Shown here piece by piece: positions 1-6,838 of a DNA stretch of 29,694 nucleotides. This DNA comes from a virus. The notes beneath the pieces were generated by a model that saw only the letters and a program-made list of their open reading frames with translations, ran no database searches and was not told the DNA's origin. Numbering within the stretch: the first letter of the stretch is position 1; each line of letters begins with the position of its first letter. The stretch spans positions 1-29,694 of IMG/VR virus record IMGVR_UViG_3300044647_002181; one strand, given 5' to 3'. Position numbers and translations under genes: made by a program.

Positions 1-117
1 ATCATTTAGTACCGTGACAGTCTCAGACGGTACTGTAGTTTCGTCGTTTAATCCTGAAGATATTGATTGGGTTTCTGCAGTTACATCAATAGAAAATGAA
101 TTGTTTTCTTCATTCAT
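1..117 (-). CDS. N-terminus of an unidentified protein, cut by window edge (tape-measure candidate)
   Basis: Only the first 39 codons are in the window, reading leftward from ATG at 117 and still open at base 1. The start overlaps the stop of the preceding short ORF as ATGA (117-114), which is typical translational coupling and supports the start. The visible residues are polar and acidic, rich in Ser, Thr, Glu and Asn, with no motif I recognise. In long-tailed phages the gene immediately after a frameshifted tail-assembly-chaperone pair is usually the tape-measure protein, so that role is an inference from position only; another baseplate hub component is equally possible. Confidence 0.6.
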   Translation of the reverse strand, partial: MNEENNSFSIDVTAETQSISSGLNDETTVPSETVTVLND

Positions 118-323
118 AAATTAAAATATCCTTCGGATTGTATGCTACTCATTTGTTGCTCTTGCTTCTTTTTTTCTTGATATTCTATGACTAGTTTTAA
201 ATATATGTCTCTTTCCCAGTAAATCATGTTTTCGATATCACTAAGAGACCATGAAAAATTATTTATTAGGGTAAAGTTTGTAATGAAATAATCTCTTAGA
301 TCAAAAAACTTTACCGATAAGTA
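114..323 (-). CDS. Short -1 frame ORF after gp26, probably made as a gp26 frameshift fusion (gp51-like position)
   Basis: Reading leftward in the -1 frame relative to gp26, 69 codons are open from the slippery run at 329-323 to a TGA at 116-114. The product begins YLSVKFFDLRDYF, then has an aromatic region (NNFSWSLSDIENMIYW) and a charged Glu/Lys/Gln tail. The frame is open back to about 353 but has no ATG, GTG or TTG before codon 33, so the apparently folded first half cannot be reached by ordinary initiation. Slippage at T TTT TTT would yield a 286-residue gp26 fusion. Its stop overlaps the next start as ATGA. In T4 gene 51, a hub assembly factor, adjoins gene 26; the analogy to gp51 is by position, while the frameshift architecture resembles the tail assembly chaperones of lambda (gpG/gpGT) and P2/Mu. 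Confidence 0.65.
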   Translation of the reverse strand, partial: YLSVKFFDLRDYFITNFTLINNFSWSLSDIENMIYWERDIYLKLVIEYQEKKKQEQQMSSIQSEGYFNL

Positions 324-973
324 AAAAAATTTAGTAAACCACTTACCTCCTTTTCACCATCTTTTGATGGTAATGAAAGATAAAGTTCGGGTTGTTTTTT
401 CCAAAATAATTCTAACTTTGAAATTGTATTCAACGGTAGATTGTTTATCAATTCTTTGATTTCATTCGTTACAAATTTATTGAGATTATATATTTCTCCA
501 CGCACAATAATTTTTTCTATGCATGCTTTATATAAATCATCTTTATTTAAAGAATCAATTTGCAATAATTTTTTAACGGATGGTGTACTTAAAACTAAAG
601 TAACATCACTTCCTATACTTATTTGTTCTTCTATAAAAGAATTTCTTCCTTTAATTTCTGATATGTTGACTTGTATTTTTTCTTCTTTATACATTAAGTT
701 TAATACTTCGTCAACACTTTTAGATCTTATTTGTAAAAATAAGTATTCTGCATCAGGTAAGCATAAATCTTCTATATTTGTATTTTTAGAACAACTTTTT
801 AAAAGATCTACCATTGCTTTTAAAGCAAGTTTTTTATTATTTTCTTGAAGTATTATTGTTAAAGTTTTTGCATCCTTTACTTTAAAAGGAGTAAAACTTA
901 CTAATTGATTAGAAAATGGAAGAACAGTTTCGTACTCTGGTAAAAGATTATTTAAAGATTCAAGTATATTCAT
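311..973 (-). CDS. gp26: Baseplate hub protein, T4 gp26-like
   Basis: This 220-residue protein fits the T4 gp26 baseplate hub family (T4 gp26 has 208 residues), known for building the central hub. The N-terminal part (ETVLPFSNQLVSFTPFKVKD) and the following helix-rich segment are family-like: a short beta region then a region that sets the length of chemoreceptor-like helices. The gene starts 3 nt after the stop of the tail-tube-fold gene in the same leftward operon. Its 3' end carries a T7 run (329-323) after an internal Shine-Dalgarno-like AAGGAGG (352-346), and a -1 shift there extends the protein by 69 residues. The unshifted protein ends TYR. The identification is from overall pattern, operon position and size, not from a catalytic motif. 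Confidence 0.7.
   Translation of the reverse strand: MNILESLNNLLPEYETVLPFSNQLVSFTPFKVKDAKTLTIILQENNKKLALKAMVDLLKSCSKNTNIEDLCLPDAEYLFLQIRSKSVDEVLNLMYKEEKIQVNISEIKGRNSFIEEQISIGSDVTLVLSTPSVKKLLQIDSLNKDDLYKACIEKIIVRGEIYNLNKFVTNEIKELINNLPLNTISKLELFWKKQPELYLSLPSKDGEKEVSGLLNFFTYR
321..352 (-). promoter_or_regulatory. Candidate programmed -1 frameshift site with upstream SD-like stimulator
   Basis: On the minus strand the gp26 codons CTA AAT TTT TTT ACT place a perfect T TTT TTT heptamer at 329-323, where both Phe anticodons can re-pair after a one-base backward slip. AAGGAGG, a strong Shine-Dalgarno sequence with no start codon in a useful frame after it, lies at 352-346, 16 nt before the heptamer. 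In E. coli dnaX an internal Shine-Dalgarno about 10 nt upstream stimulates -1 shifting, so the spacing here is somewhat long. I did not find an obvious strong downstream stem. Confidence 0.6.
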
Positions 974-976
974 AGT

Positions 977-1537
977 TTAAGTTATTGTAAAGTCTCTATA
1001 GTTCATCAATACTTGGTATGTCATAAACTCATTTGGTTTTGCCATAGCCAATTCAAAAGGAAGATTTTCAACGGGATAAACTTCATAGAAAGTAAATGTT
1101 TTATTTACATTTCCGTTTGGATCTAACATATTTACTTTCATTGTGCTATTATAAACTACACTATCGTAAAAATTTGTCACATATGGTGCGCTATAATTAC
1201 CAGTAATACGACCACCAGAATGTATTAAATTAAACCAACGATTAAAAAAATCTATAATAAAATTATCATTTGTCATTGGAAAAACTAAAAATACTCCTCC
1301 AACAAATTTTTGATATCTTGGGACAATTCTTCCAGGACCATATCCTGCTAAATTATCTGCAATACCATCTATAGCTCTAGAACCCATTGCAACAGCTGCA
1401 CACTTAAAATCATCTGGAGGAATTGTATTGATTGCTGAAGGTAAATTGTAAAACGACACACTAAATCGGTTACTTCTTTGAAGTCCGTTGTGCCTAGAGA
1501 AAAAATCTTTAATTGTAAGTATTGAATTATTGCTCAT
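977..1537 (-). CDS. Tail-tube-fold protein, candidate tube initiator (gp54/gp19 superfamily)
   Basis: From ATG at 1537 the protein has 186 residues. Its N-terminus (SILTIKDFFSRHNGLQRSN then RFSVSFYNLP) has the layout of T4 gp19/gp54 proteins: a short helix, a basic N-R-F motif, then a beta strand. The C-terminal half ends in strands around NKTFTFYEVYPVENLPFELA, again tube-like. A longer reading from 1621 is possible but overlaps the upstream gene by 95 nt; the 1537 start has AAAGAGA about 9 nt upstream and only an 11-nt overlap, so I prefer it. Because it sits with gp4 and gp26 rather than next to the sheath, a role at the baseplate-tube junction like gp54 is plausible, but a second tube or terminator protein cannot be excluded. 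Confidence 0.6.
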   Translation of the reverse strand: MSNNSILTIKDFFSRHNGLQRSNRFSVSFYNLPSAINTIPPDDFKCAAVAMGSRAIDGIADNLAGYGPGRIVPRYQKFVGGVFLVFPMTNDNFIIDFFNRWFNLIHSGGRITGNYSAPYVTNFYDSVVYNSTMKVNMLDPNGNVNKTFTFYEVYPVENLPFELAMAKPNEFMTYQVLMNYRDFTIT

Positions 1538-1949
1538 TGGCGAATATCTCTTTTTCTGTAATAATTTTGAATTCCATGTTGTTTTGATCGCAATATCTCT
1601 TTGCTGCTTCCCATTTAGCACTATTAATAATCCAAGTAATTTTTTCTTTCTTGGATGCGTTTTCTTTTAAGTATGTTTGTTTTTTTGGTTTTATTTCTAC
1701 CATCCAAGTTTGAATTCCCGAATCATTTTTAAATTGTATTAAAAAATCTGGAAAATAATTGTGTTGTTTCTTGTCTAATGGATTTATATAAGGAATTATT
1801 ACTTCTTCAAAGGACCATTTAACTATATTTTCTGTCTGATCACAAAATTTACATATATTCCTTTCCCATAAAGAACGGCATATAATTTTTTCTGGATCTC
1901 CTATATACTTCTTTTTATTTTCTGGAATAAATCTAGTCTTATATGCCAT
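1527..1949 (-). CDS. gp4: Head completion protein, gp4-like TnsA-type nuclease fold
   Basis: This 140-residue protein matches the T4 gp4 (gp50) head-completion family, which acts on the packaged head before tail joining and has the TnsA endonuclease fold. The likely metal-site residues are visible in order: Glu in RSLWERN near residue 29, Asp in NYFPDFLIQF near 68, and Glu-x-Lys in MVEIKPKK near 83-87, the classic E...D...ExK pattern of restriction-type nucleases. Two Cys in ICKFC near 32-35 are notable. It is the first gene of the leftward unit; a CCTAAATA late-promoter-like octamer (1962-1955) ends 5 nt before its ATG with no Shine-Dalgarno between. The next gene overlaps its end by 11 nt. 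Confidence 0.8.
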   Translation of the reverse strand: MAYKTRFIPENKKKYIGDPEKIICRSLWERNICKFCDQTENIVKWSFEEVIIPYINPLDKKQHNYFPDFLIQFKNDSGIQTWMVEIKPKKQTYLKENASKKEKITWIINSAKWEAAKRYCDQNNMEFKIITEKEIFANEQ

Positions 1950-1954
1950 AAAAA

Positions 1955-1962
1955 TATTTAGG
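1955..1962 (-). promoter_or_regulatory. Late-promoter-like octamer CCTAAATA before gp4
   Basis: The minus strand reads CCTAAATA, five bases before the gp4 ATG. It is a one-core-base variant of the T4 late promoter TATAAATA and forms a divergent pair with TCTAAATA at 1971-1978 on the other strand. With the T4 spacing the transcript would start at or within one or two bases of the start codon. Confidence 0.5.
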
Positions 1963-1970
1963 TAATTTTA

Positions 1971-1978
1971 TCTAAATA
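1971..1978 (+). promoter_or_regulatory. Late-promoter-like octamer TCTAAATA before gp48
   Basis: TCTAAATA ends 9 nt before the ATG at 1988. A second, weaker match TATAAATG overlaps the start codon itself. No Shine-Dalgarno lies between the octamer and the start. It is paired head to head with the octamer serving gp4, and the intergenic space is only 38 nt. Confidence 0.5.
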
Positions 1979-1987
1979 ATAATATAA

Positions 1988-2809
1988 ATGGCCTCACAAT
2001 TTAAATATCCATTTGGAATTTACGCAGCAGAACAGCCTTTATGGTTGAATTTTTTTGCTGCTCCATACTCCCTTAAAAATACAGAAAGAACAAGACCCGG
2101 TGTTATAAATCGAGCCGAATTCAGAATTCAGTTACCTATGCCAAAAGAACCTGGGTATCAGATTGCTCACAATTATGGTGAAAGCAATAATAATCCAGTA
2201 GGCCCTGTTTTATCTAGAGCGGGTATTGCTAATGCTGGGGGTGGATTGGGTGGATTTGCCACTCAATTAAGTAGAGTATTTCAACCAGCTCTTTTTTATG
2301 CTGAAAGAATGTTTGCCACAACAACATATAGACGATTTAGCAATATTGCAGAAATGACAATGGTTTCTGAAGGAAGAAAACAATACTTTTTTCAATATAT
2401 TTTGGTTCCAAAAAATGAAGAAGAAAGTCTTCAAATTGAAAGTATAGTTGGAACATTTAGAAAATGTTCATATCCTGCAGTTGCTACAGGATTACCAGAA
2501 CGTTCTTATCCACAAAAATTGTGGACTTTGGCTGTAACACCAGGTAATGCCACAGTTCTCAATAATGATCCTGCAAGTTTAACTGCAAATTGGCTGGGAG
2601 AACCTTTGGTATGTGTATTGAATACAGTAATAGTAAAGAAAAATGATGATGCTGATGCGGTGGTTCGTTATCTTCCAAATGGAGCTTCAGCAGTAACTCT
2701 ACTTGGTTTAGTATTTACTGAATTTGAAACAGGAACATATGTTCCTGGTGCAAATGCAACTTGGTCTAAATCAGAAATATCTTCTTATTATTTTGGTGAA
2801 AGCGCATAA
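1988..2809 (+). CDS. gp48: Baseplate tail-tube cap, T4 gp48-like
   Basis: This 273-residue protein is the first gene of the rightward virion unit. In T4, gp48 caps the baseplate hub and, with gp54, forms the platform from which the tail tube polymerises. The C-terminal two thirds follow the gp48 plan: a strand-rich tube-like domain (RRFSNIAEMTMVSEGRKQ, then YFFQYILVPKNEEESLQIES, residues about 115-150) and a closing segment RYLPNGASAVTLLGLVFTEF near 226-245 that corresponds to the T4 C-terminal Pro-Asn-Gly and beta-strand region. It is shorter than T4 gp48 (364 residues), mainly lacking the serine-rich N-terminal part. It is followed by the gp53-like gene one nucleotide after its stop. Confidence 0.7.
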   Translation: MASQFKYPFGIYAAEQPLWLNFFAAPYSLKNTERTRPGVINRAEFRIQLPMPKEPGYQIAHNYGESNNNPVGPVLSRAGIANAGGGLGGFATQLSRVFQPALFYAERMFATTTYRRFSNIAEMTMVSEGRKQYFFQYILVPKNEEESLQIESIVGTFRKCSYPAVATGLPERSYPQKLWTLAVTPGNATVLNNDPASLTANWLGEPLVCVLNTVIVKKNDDADAVVRYLPNGASAVTLLGLVFTEFETGTYVPGANATWSKSEISSYYFGESA

Positions 2810-2810
2810 A

Positions 2811-3641
2811 ATGAAATATTTTGATAATCTTCCCCAAAAAAGTTTTGAAACAACAATCGGATCATTTGTGATAAGTGATTTTTTTACTTATTTGGACGCA
2901 ACCTCTTCAAACTTTGTAACAAATGATGTTATCGTTGATAAAAAATCTACTCTTTTAGAAATTTCTCATTTACTTTATTCAGATCCAAATTCGTTCTGGT
3001 CTTTAGTTACAGCAAATAATACTATAAATCCATTCACACTTTCTAATGTGAACACAGAAATTTTTGAAATTGAATATCAAGATAAAATAAATCTTCAATT
3101 ATCTGGTAATTCTCTTGGCACAACTGGATATGTATTTCCTGCTGGTAGCATTATTGCGCCATTTAAATCAAATACAGGTGGTTCATACAATTATACATCA
3201 GTTGGAAATTTTGATTTAAATGGGCCTCTTTCTGTTATAGAAAGTGTTTCATATTATGATGGAAATATGATAATCAAAGATCAAACAGGAGCTACATATT
3301 CATTTATAGCACCTTCGGGAGCAACATTATCTGTTGTGATAATGTATCCAGTCCAAGGTGGGACCTATGCAATAGAAAAACCTTATTTCACAACAAACAC
3401 TAAAAAAGCTTTAGATACAATTGTTAGAACTAAAAAACCTTCTGAAGGTAAAGTTGAAATATCAGAAGAAAAAAGCATTTACATTAAAGAGTGGCAGGAA
3501 GTGCCTGCTCCATTAATAACAGACGGAACTGAAGTAACTCTCTTAACTCAAGTAGAACAAACTAACAAAAACATTAAATCATACAGTTCTAGTGATTTAG
3601 GAGCTTTGAGAAGTTATTTTGTGACCACTAAATATAATTAA
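2811..3641 (+). CDS. gp53: Baseplate wedge protein, gp53-like
   Basis: I start this gene at ATG 2811, one base after the gp48 stop; an upstream in-frame ATG at 2724 would overlap gp48 by 86 nt. The 276-residue product shows the gp53/LysM-like wedge signature in its first 110 residues: YFDNLP at the N-terminus, then TLLEISHLLYSDPNSFWSL followed by VTANNTINPF, matching the T4 gp53 region in which a small 'YGNP..YW..L..N' unit folds like LysM. T4 gp53 (196 residues) joins neighbouring wedges into the hexagonal baseplate. The remaining 160 residues are strand- and Gly-rich and are not recognised; they may be an inserted domain. The next gene begins 2 nt after its stop. Confidence 0.65.
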   Translation: MKYFDNLPQKSFETTIGSFVISDFFTYLDATSSNFVTNDVIVDKKSTLLEISHLLYSDPNSFWSLVTANNTINPFTLSNVNTEIFEIEYQDKINLQLSGNSLGTTGYVFPAGSIIAPFKSNTGGSYNYTSVGNFDLNGPLSVIESVSYYDGNMIIKDQTGATYSFIAPSGATLSVVIMYPVQGGTYAIEKPYFTTNTKKALDTIVRTKKPSEGKVEISEEKSIYIKEWQEVPAPLITDGTEVTLLTQVEQTNKNIKSYSSSDLGALRSYFVTTKYN

Positions 3642-3642
3642 G

Positions 3643-5607
3643 ATGGCTAATACACAGAAGGATTTTAATCCAGCTTATTCTACTATAAAAGCAATATATC
3701 TAGCAAACGATGCTGGTATTTTAGGTTCTGGTGATGGAGCAGAAAAGCTTAATATAATTCGTCAAAACACAGAATGTGTTTTTGAAAAAATTGAATTTGT
3801 AGAAAATATAAATGATGTTTTGCCTAATGGCGTATTGGTTGTCAAAGACACTAAAGATATTGCATCACGTTTAAGAGTTTTTAAAATTAATAAAATTGTA
3901 GTTGAATTTTTTAATCAAAGAACTTGGAATCTTGATATAACAAGTGTCAGTTATTTAAACAACGCTGCTTCTGATACTGAAGAAAATTTTGTTGGAATAT
4001 ATTTTAGTAATGAATATTATAGAAAAGTACAAGAAATTTCATTAAATCAAAAGTTAGGTTTTAAAAAACCACAAGTAGCAGTTATTAGCGATTTTATTGA
4101 TTATGTGAAAGCAAATATTTTTGATATTTATGTCGATGATCGAAATTATGGTTTTACTGATAAAACATCAAATTATGTTTTATATAGACCAATAAATTCA
4201 ATTGATTGTAGATTGGAAGCTGTCTCGGATAATCCATTAACATATTTGAATTATTTGGCAACATATGCAACTGATGATGTAAATCAAAATCCTCATTACT
4301 TTTTTTGGACACAATTTGATGGATCATTAAATTTTAAATATTTTCATAATGATTTAAGAAAAGACAAAACATTTCAAACATTGGATCAAGATTATAGATG
4401 TTTTGCAGTTTATGATGGTGATTCAGTTCTTCAAAAAATTTCAGTATCTAAAAATACAGGAAAATATTTTAGAAAATGTTATTTCTTAAATACAAATCCA
4501 GCATATCAATATATTTCTAAAAACTATTACTATATAAGAAAAACACCAAAATTTTTAGATGTTTTAACTCCGGGACTTACAGGAGAAGCTGCATATAAAG
4601 AAATTTATTCTGGATTAAATTATCAGTTTCAAGATGAAGGGCAAAAATATTATATCGAAGCTATAAATCATGGTAATTCTGGATCAATTATTCCCGGCTC
4701 TCAACAACTTTTTTATGATAATCACTGGGGCTATTATGATGGTCTAGAATCTACAAATGGTACATCAGATTTAACTCATATGGGTCAAAAATTTGGCACA
4801 GATAAATCATTTGGTAAATTGAATTTAATGGGGTTGACAGGATTTATGCCATATGTTGATGATTCTGAAATGTGGAAAAATGCTTTTGATTTAACCCCAG
4901 TTCATCCTAATTATAGCGGTTATGGTACAAATCCTGGCTCAACATCTGGACCAAATACTAAACTACAAAAAATTATTGATATTAGATATAATAATTTTAT
5001 TAATTCAATTGGTTTGACTGGTGATAAGTATCTGGAAAAAATACGTGAAATAGAATTGCAAAATTTTATTATGTATTCATTATGTTGTATGGGAAGTGGA
5101 GATCATTGTTTTTTTGCTGTATTGACTAAATTTGAAGTCGATAATAATTCAAAAGATGGTGTAAATTCAAATGGTAAAAAATACCGTTATGAATGGAATA
5201 AAATTAAATTTGATAGTCCTTATGGGTCTACAGGTCCAATAGGTGCTTGTGGTTATACTGGTGCGACATATTATATACATGAATTGGAACGCTGGCATCT
5301 TGATGACTTAAAATCATCAACATTTCAAGATGAAAGTTGGGCAATAAATTTGAATGAACGTGGATTGAGTGCTGATTATTTACCACAGGGATGGGCCACA
5401 CCAATACCACCTGGATTTAAACTTAGACCAATAGGAGCAAAAACACCTGTTTTAGGAACAGGAGGCTCCATATACCATGTTGTAAAATTATGTAGAATGC
5501 CGATTGATGAATTATTGGTTGAAAGCAATAATAAAGTATATCCAAATTATCTTGGAAAATATTTGTATTATTTTGAAGCTGAGAATGCCTTAGATGGAAC
5601 ATGTTAA
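3643..5607 (+). CDS. Baseplate central hub, N-terminal and middle domains (gp27-like)
   Basis: The 654-residue product has the layout of phage hub proteins of the T4 gp27 / P2 gpD / Mu gp44 type: an N-terminal tube-like barrel (residues about 15-95, with a typical strand-turn pattern ending RVFKINKIVVEFF), then a helical-plus-strand region where DNPLTYLNYLATYA and HYFFWTQFDGSLNFKYF resemble the gp27 segment with 'FVFVW.D..G.N'. The gp27 C-terminal barrel is missing here and appears instead in the next gene, so the hub is split. Around residue 527 there are four collagen-like Gly-X-Y triplets (GPIGACGYTGAT). The gene is far longer than T4 gp27 (391 residues), as in other environmental T4-like phages with large hubs. 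It lies between gp53 and gp25 genes. Confidence 0.6.
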   Translation: MANTQKDFNPAYSTIKAIYLANDAGILGSGDGAEKLNIIRQNTECVFEKIEFVENINDVLPNGVLVVKDTKDIASRLRVFKINKIVVEFFNQRTWNLDITSVSYLNNAASDTEENFVGIYFSNEYYRKVQEISLNQKLGFKKPQVAVISDFIDYVKANIFDIYVDDRNYGFTDKTSNYVLYRPINSIDCRLEAVSDNPLTYLNYLATYATDDVNQNPHYFFWTQFDGSLNFKYFHNDLRKDKTFQTLDQDYRCFAVYDGDSVLQKISVSKNTGKYFRKCYFLNTNPAYQYISKNYYYIRKTPKFLDVLTPGLTGEAAYKEIYSGLNYQFQDEGQKYYIEAINHGNSGSIIPGSQQLFYDNHWGYYDGLESTNGTSDLTHMGQKFGTDKSFGKLNLMGLTGFMPYVDDSEMWKNAFDLTPVHPNYSGYGTNPGSTSGPNTKLQKIIDIRYNNFINSIGLTGDKYLEKIREIELQNFIMYSLCCMGSGDHCFFAVLTKFEVDNNSKDGVNSNGKKYRYEWNKIKFDSPYGSTGPIGACGYTGATYYIHELERWHLDDLKSSTFQDESWAINLNERGLSADYLPQGWATPIPPGFKLRPIGAKTPVLGTGGSIYHVVKLCRMPIDELLVESNNKVYPNYLGKYLYYFEAENALDGTC

Positions 5608-5619
5608 AGGAACTAAAAT

Positions 5620-6447
5620 ATGTCTTTTGAAAAATTTACAATTGGAGCAACAGATACTGAACATGCGTTATATCCAGTAGCATCAAAAGATGGATATGCT
5701 TGTGCTAATTCTTCAATTTCACGTGGTGTATGTTCCGCACCAGATTCAATCAACGAATGTTTTAACAGATTTCCTACCATAGCTGAAACAGCATTTTATT
5801 TGGGTTTTTTAGGTAATACTGGCGAATATTCTTGGTATGATAAAGGTGGTAGGCGCGGTGGTTGTGGTTCTGGTCTTACTTTTTATTATAATATGTGGAC
5901 AGGTTTAACACAACCAGAATCAAATTTAATGAATTCGTTTCAACCTACAGATATGTTTTTTGCTACTCCTAATCCGGAATGTTCTGGTGTGGCAGCATCG
6001 ACTGATCTTGGCACTGGTTGGCTTGGTTGTTTGTGGGGTACTCCGGATGCAGCATATAGCTGCACATGCCCAGAAATAGGACAATTTTATGAAGCTTATT
6101 TAAAATTGAGACTTAATGTTGCGACCTTTTGGAATACACCTAAAAACACACCTGTCAAAAGAGCTGAGTTTCTAGATTCAATAAAATATGGAAGAAAAAT
6201 CAATATTACTGTTGCGGGTGATTTTAATCTTAAATTGGGTCAAGTTGTACAAATAAATGTTGATGGAATCAGTGGGTTTCCTTATGCTTCTTATGAATCT
6301 TCTCTTAATGGGTTATATTATATAACTGGAATCAAACATGTTATAACTAATTCTGGAACACATGAAAGTGCTTTAGAATTAACACAGGTGCCTGCAATAA
6401 CCACTGTAAGTAATGCTGGGAGCACATATGCCGTCAATTACCCGTGA
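5620..6447 (+). CDS. Second baseplate hub polypeptide, cysteine-rich with gp27-type C-terminal barrel
   Basis: A clear Shine-Dalgarno (AAAGGA) lies 8 nt before ATG 5620, so this is an independently translated gene and not a frameshift remnant. Residues 185-255 (INITVAGDFNLKLGQVVQIN to TGIKHVITNSGTHESALEL) match the last hub barrel of T4 gp27, where 'GNFNLTPG' and a His-containing final strand occupy the same places. Residues 1-160 are unfamiliar and cysteine-rich: nine Cys lie between positions about 27 and 150, including CTC. It is separated from the larger hub gene by 12 nt. I infer that the two polypeptides together make the hub; the Cys-rich part could bind a metal or be an extra ornament. 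Confidence 0.55.
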   Translation: MSFEKFTIGATDTEHALYPVASKDGYACANSSISRGVCSAPDSINECFNRFPTIAETAFYLGFLGNTGEYSWYDKGGRRGGCGSGLTFYYNMWTGLTQPESNLMNSFQPTDMFFATPNPECSGVAASTDLGTGWLGCLWGTPDAAYSCTCPEIGQFYEAYLKLRLNVATFWNTPKNTPVKRAEFLDSIKYGRKINITVAGDFNLKLGQVVQINVDGISGFPYASYESSLNGLYYITGIKHVITNSGTHESALELTQVPAITTVSNAGSTYAVNYP

Positions 6448-6455
6448 TATAAATA
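6448..6455 (+). promoter_or_regulatory. Perfect late promoter octamer TATAAATA before gp25
   Basis: TATAAATA is identical to the T4 late promoter core. It ends only 5 nt before the gp25 ATG (6461) and overlaps the region just after the hub gene stop. No Shine-Dalgarno lies between, so transcripts from here would be leaderless or have a leader of a base or two. Confidence 0.6.
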
Positions 6456-6460
6456 TCTAG

Positions 6461-6838
6461 ATGGCTATTAAAGATTTTTCAATTTTATTGGAACCTATCA
6501 ATACTATAACCACCAAAAAAGATATTGGTATGGTTAGTGGTTATAATGCAATAGTCCAATATATGGAAACTGTAATGAAAACTCAAAAAGGAGAACTCAT
6601 TTCAAACATGGATTTGGGTTCAGATTATTTTAATTATAGTTTTGGAACAGATGATAAGGCTGTATTGGAATTAAATTTAGCTTCATATATTGAAGCTGCA
6701 ATGGTTCAAATCAGAAATGTAAAAGTTCGTTTGATTTATTATAGTCAAGACAGACTTCAATTTGAAGTTAATTTTTCTTTATTGGATGGAATAAAAATTC
6801 AAAATAATATTTCTTGTTTTATTGAGGTAGAAACATAA
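6461..6838 (+). CDS. gp25: Baseplate wedge subunit gp25 (GPW/gp25 family)
   Basis: The 125-residue protein fits T4 gp25 (132 residues), the sheath-initiating wedge subunit conserved in contractile injection systems. Family features are the NAIVQYMETVMKTQKGEL segment (residues about 29-46), in which the chain enters the beta domain, the following SNMDLGSDYFNY loop, and the late strand RLIYYSQDRLQFEVNFSLL. The usual EPR-type handshake region appears as KGELISN. The stop and the next start overlap as TAATG, so it is translationally coupled to gp6. Confidence 0.82.
   Translation: MAIKDFSILLEPINTITTKKDIGMVSGYNAIVQYMETVMKTQKGELISNMDLGSDYFNYSFGTDDKAVLELNLASYIEAAMVQIRNVKVRLIYYSQDRLQFEVNFSLLDGIKIQNNISCFIEVET

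Noticed and set aside
441-848. 135-codon open frame antisense to gp26
   Set aside because: It lies wholly inside gp26 on the other strand, is rich in Ser/Leu/Ile/Phe as expected from reverse complement of Lys/Glu-rich codons, and has no ribosome binding site or neighbours.
2724-2810. Earlier ATG that would extend the gp53-like protein by 29 residues
   Set aside because: It lies entirely within gp48 coding sequence, and the expected N-terminus of the family starts at 2811, one base after the gp48 stop.
5590-5620. Frameshift or sequencing error joining the two hub genes
   Set aside because: A proper TAA, an AAAGGA Shine-Dalgarno and a well-spaced ATG separate them, so a real gene boundary is more likely than an error.
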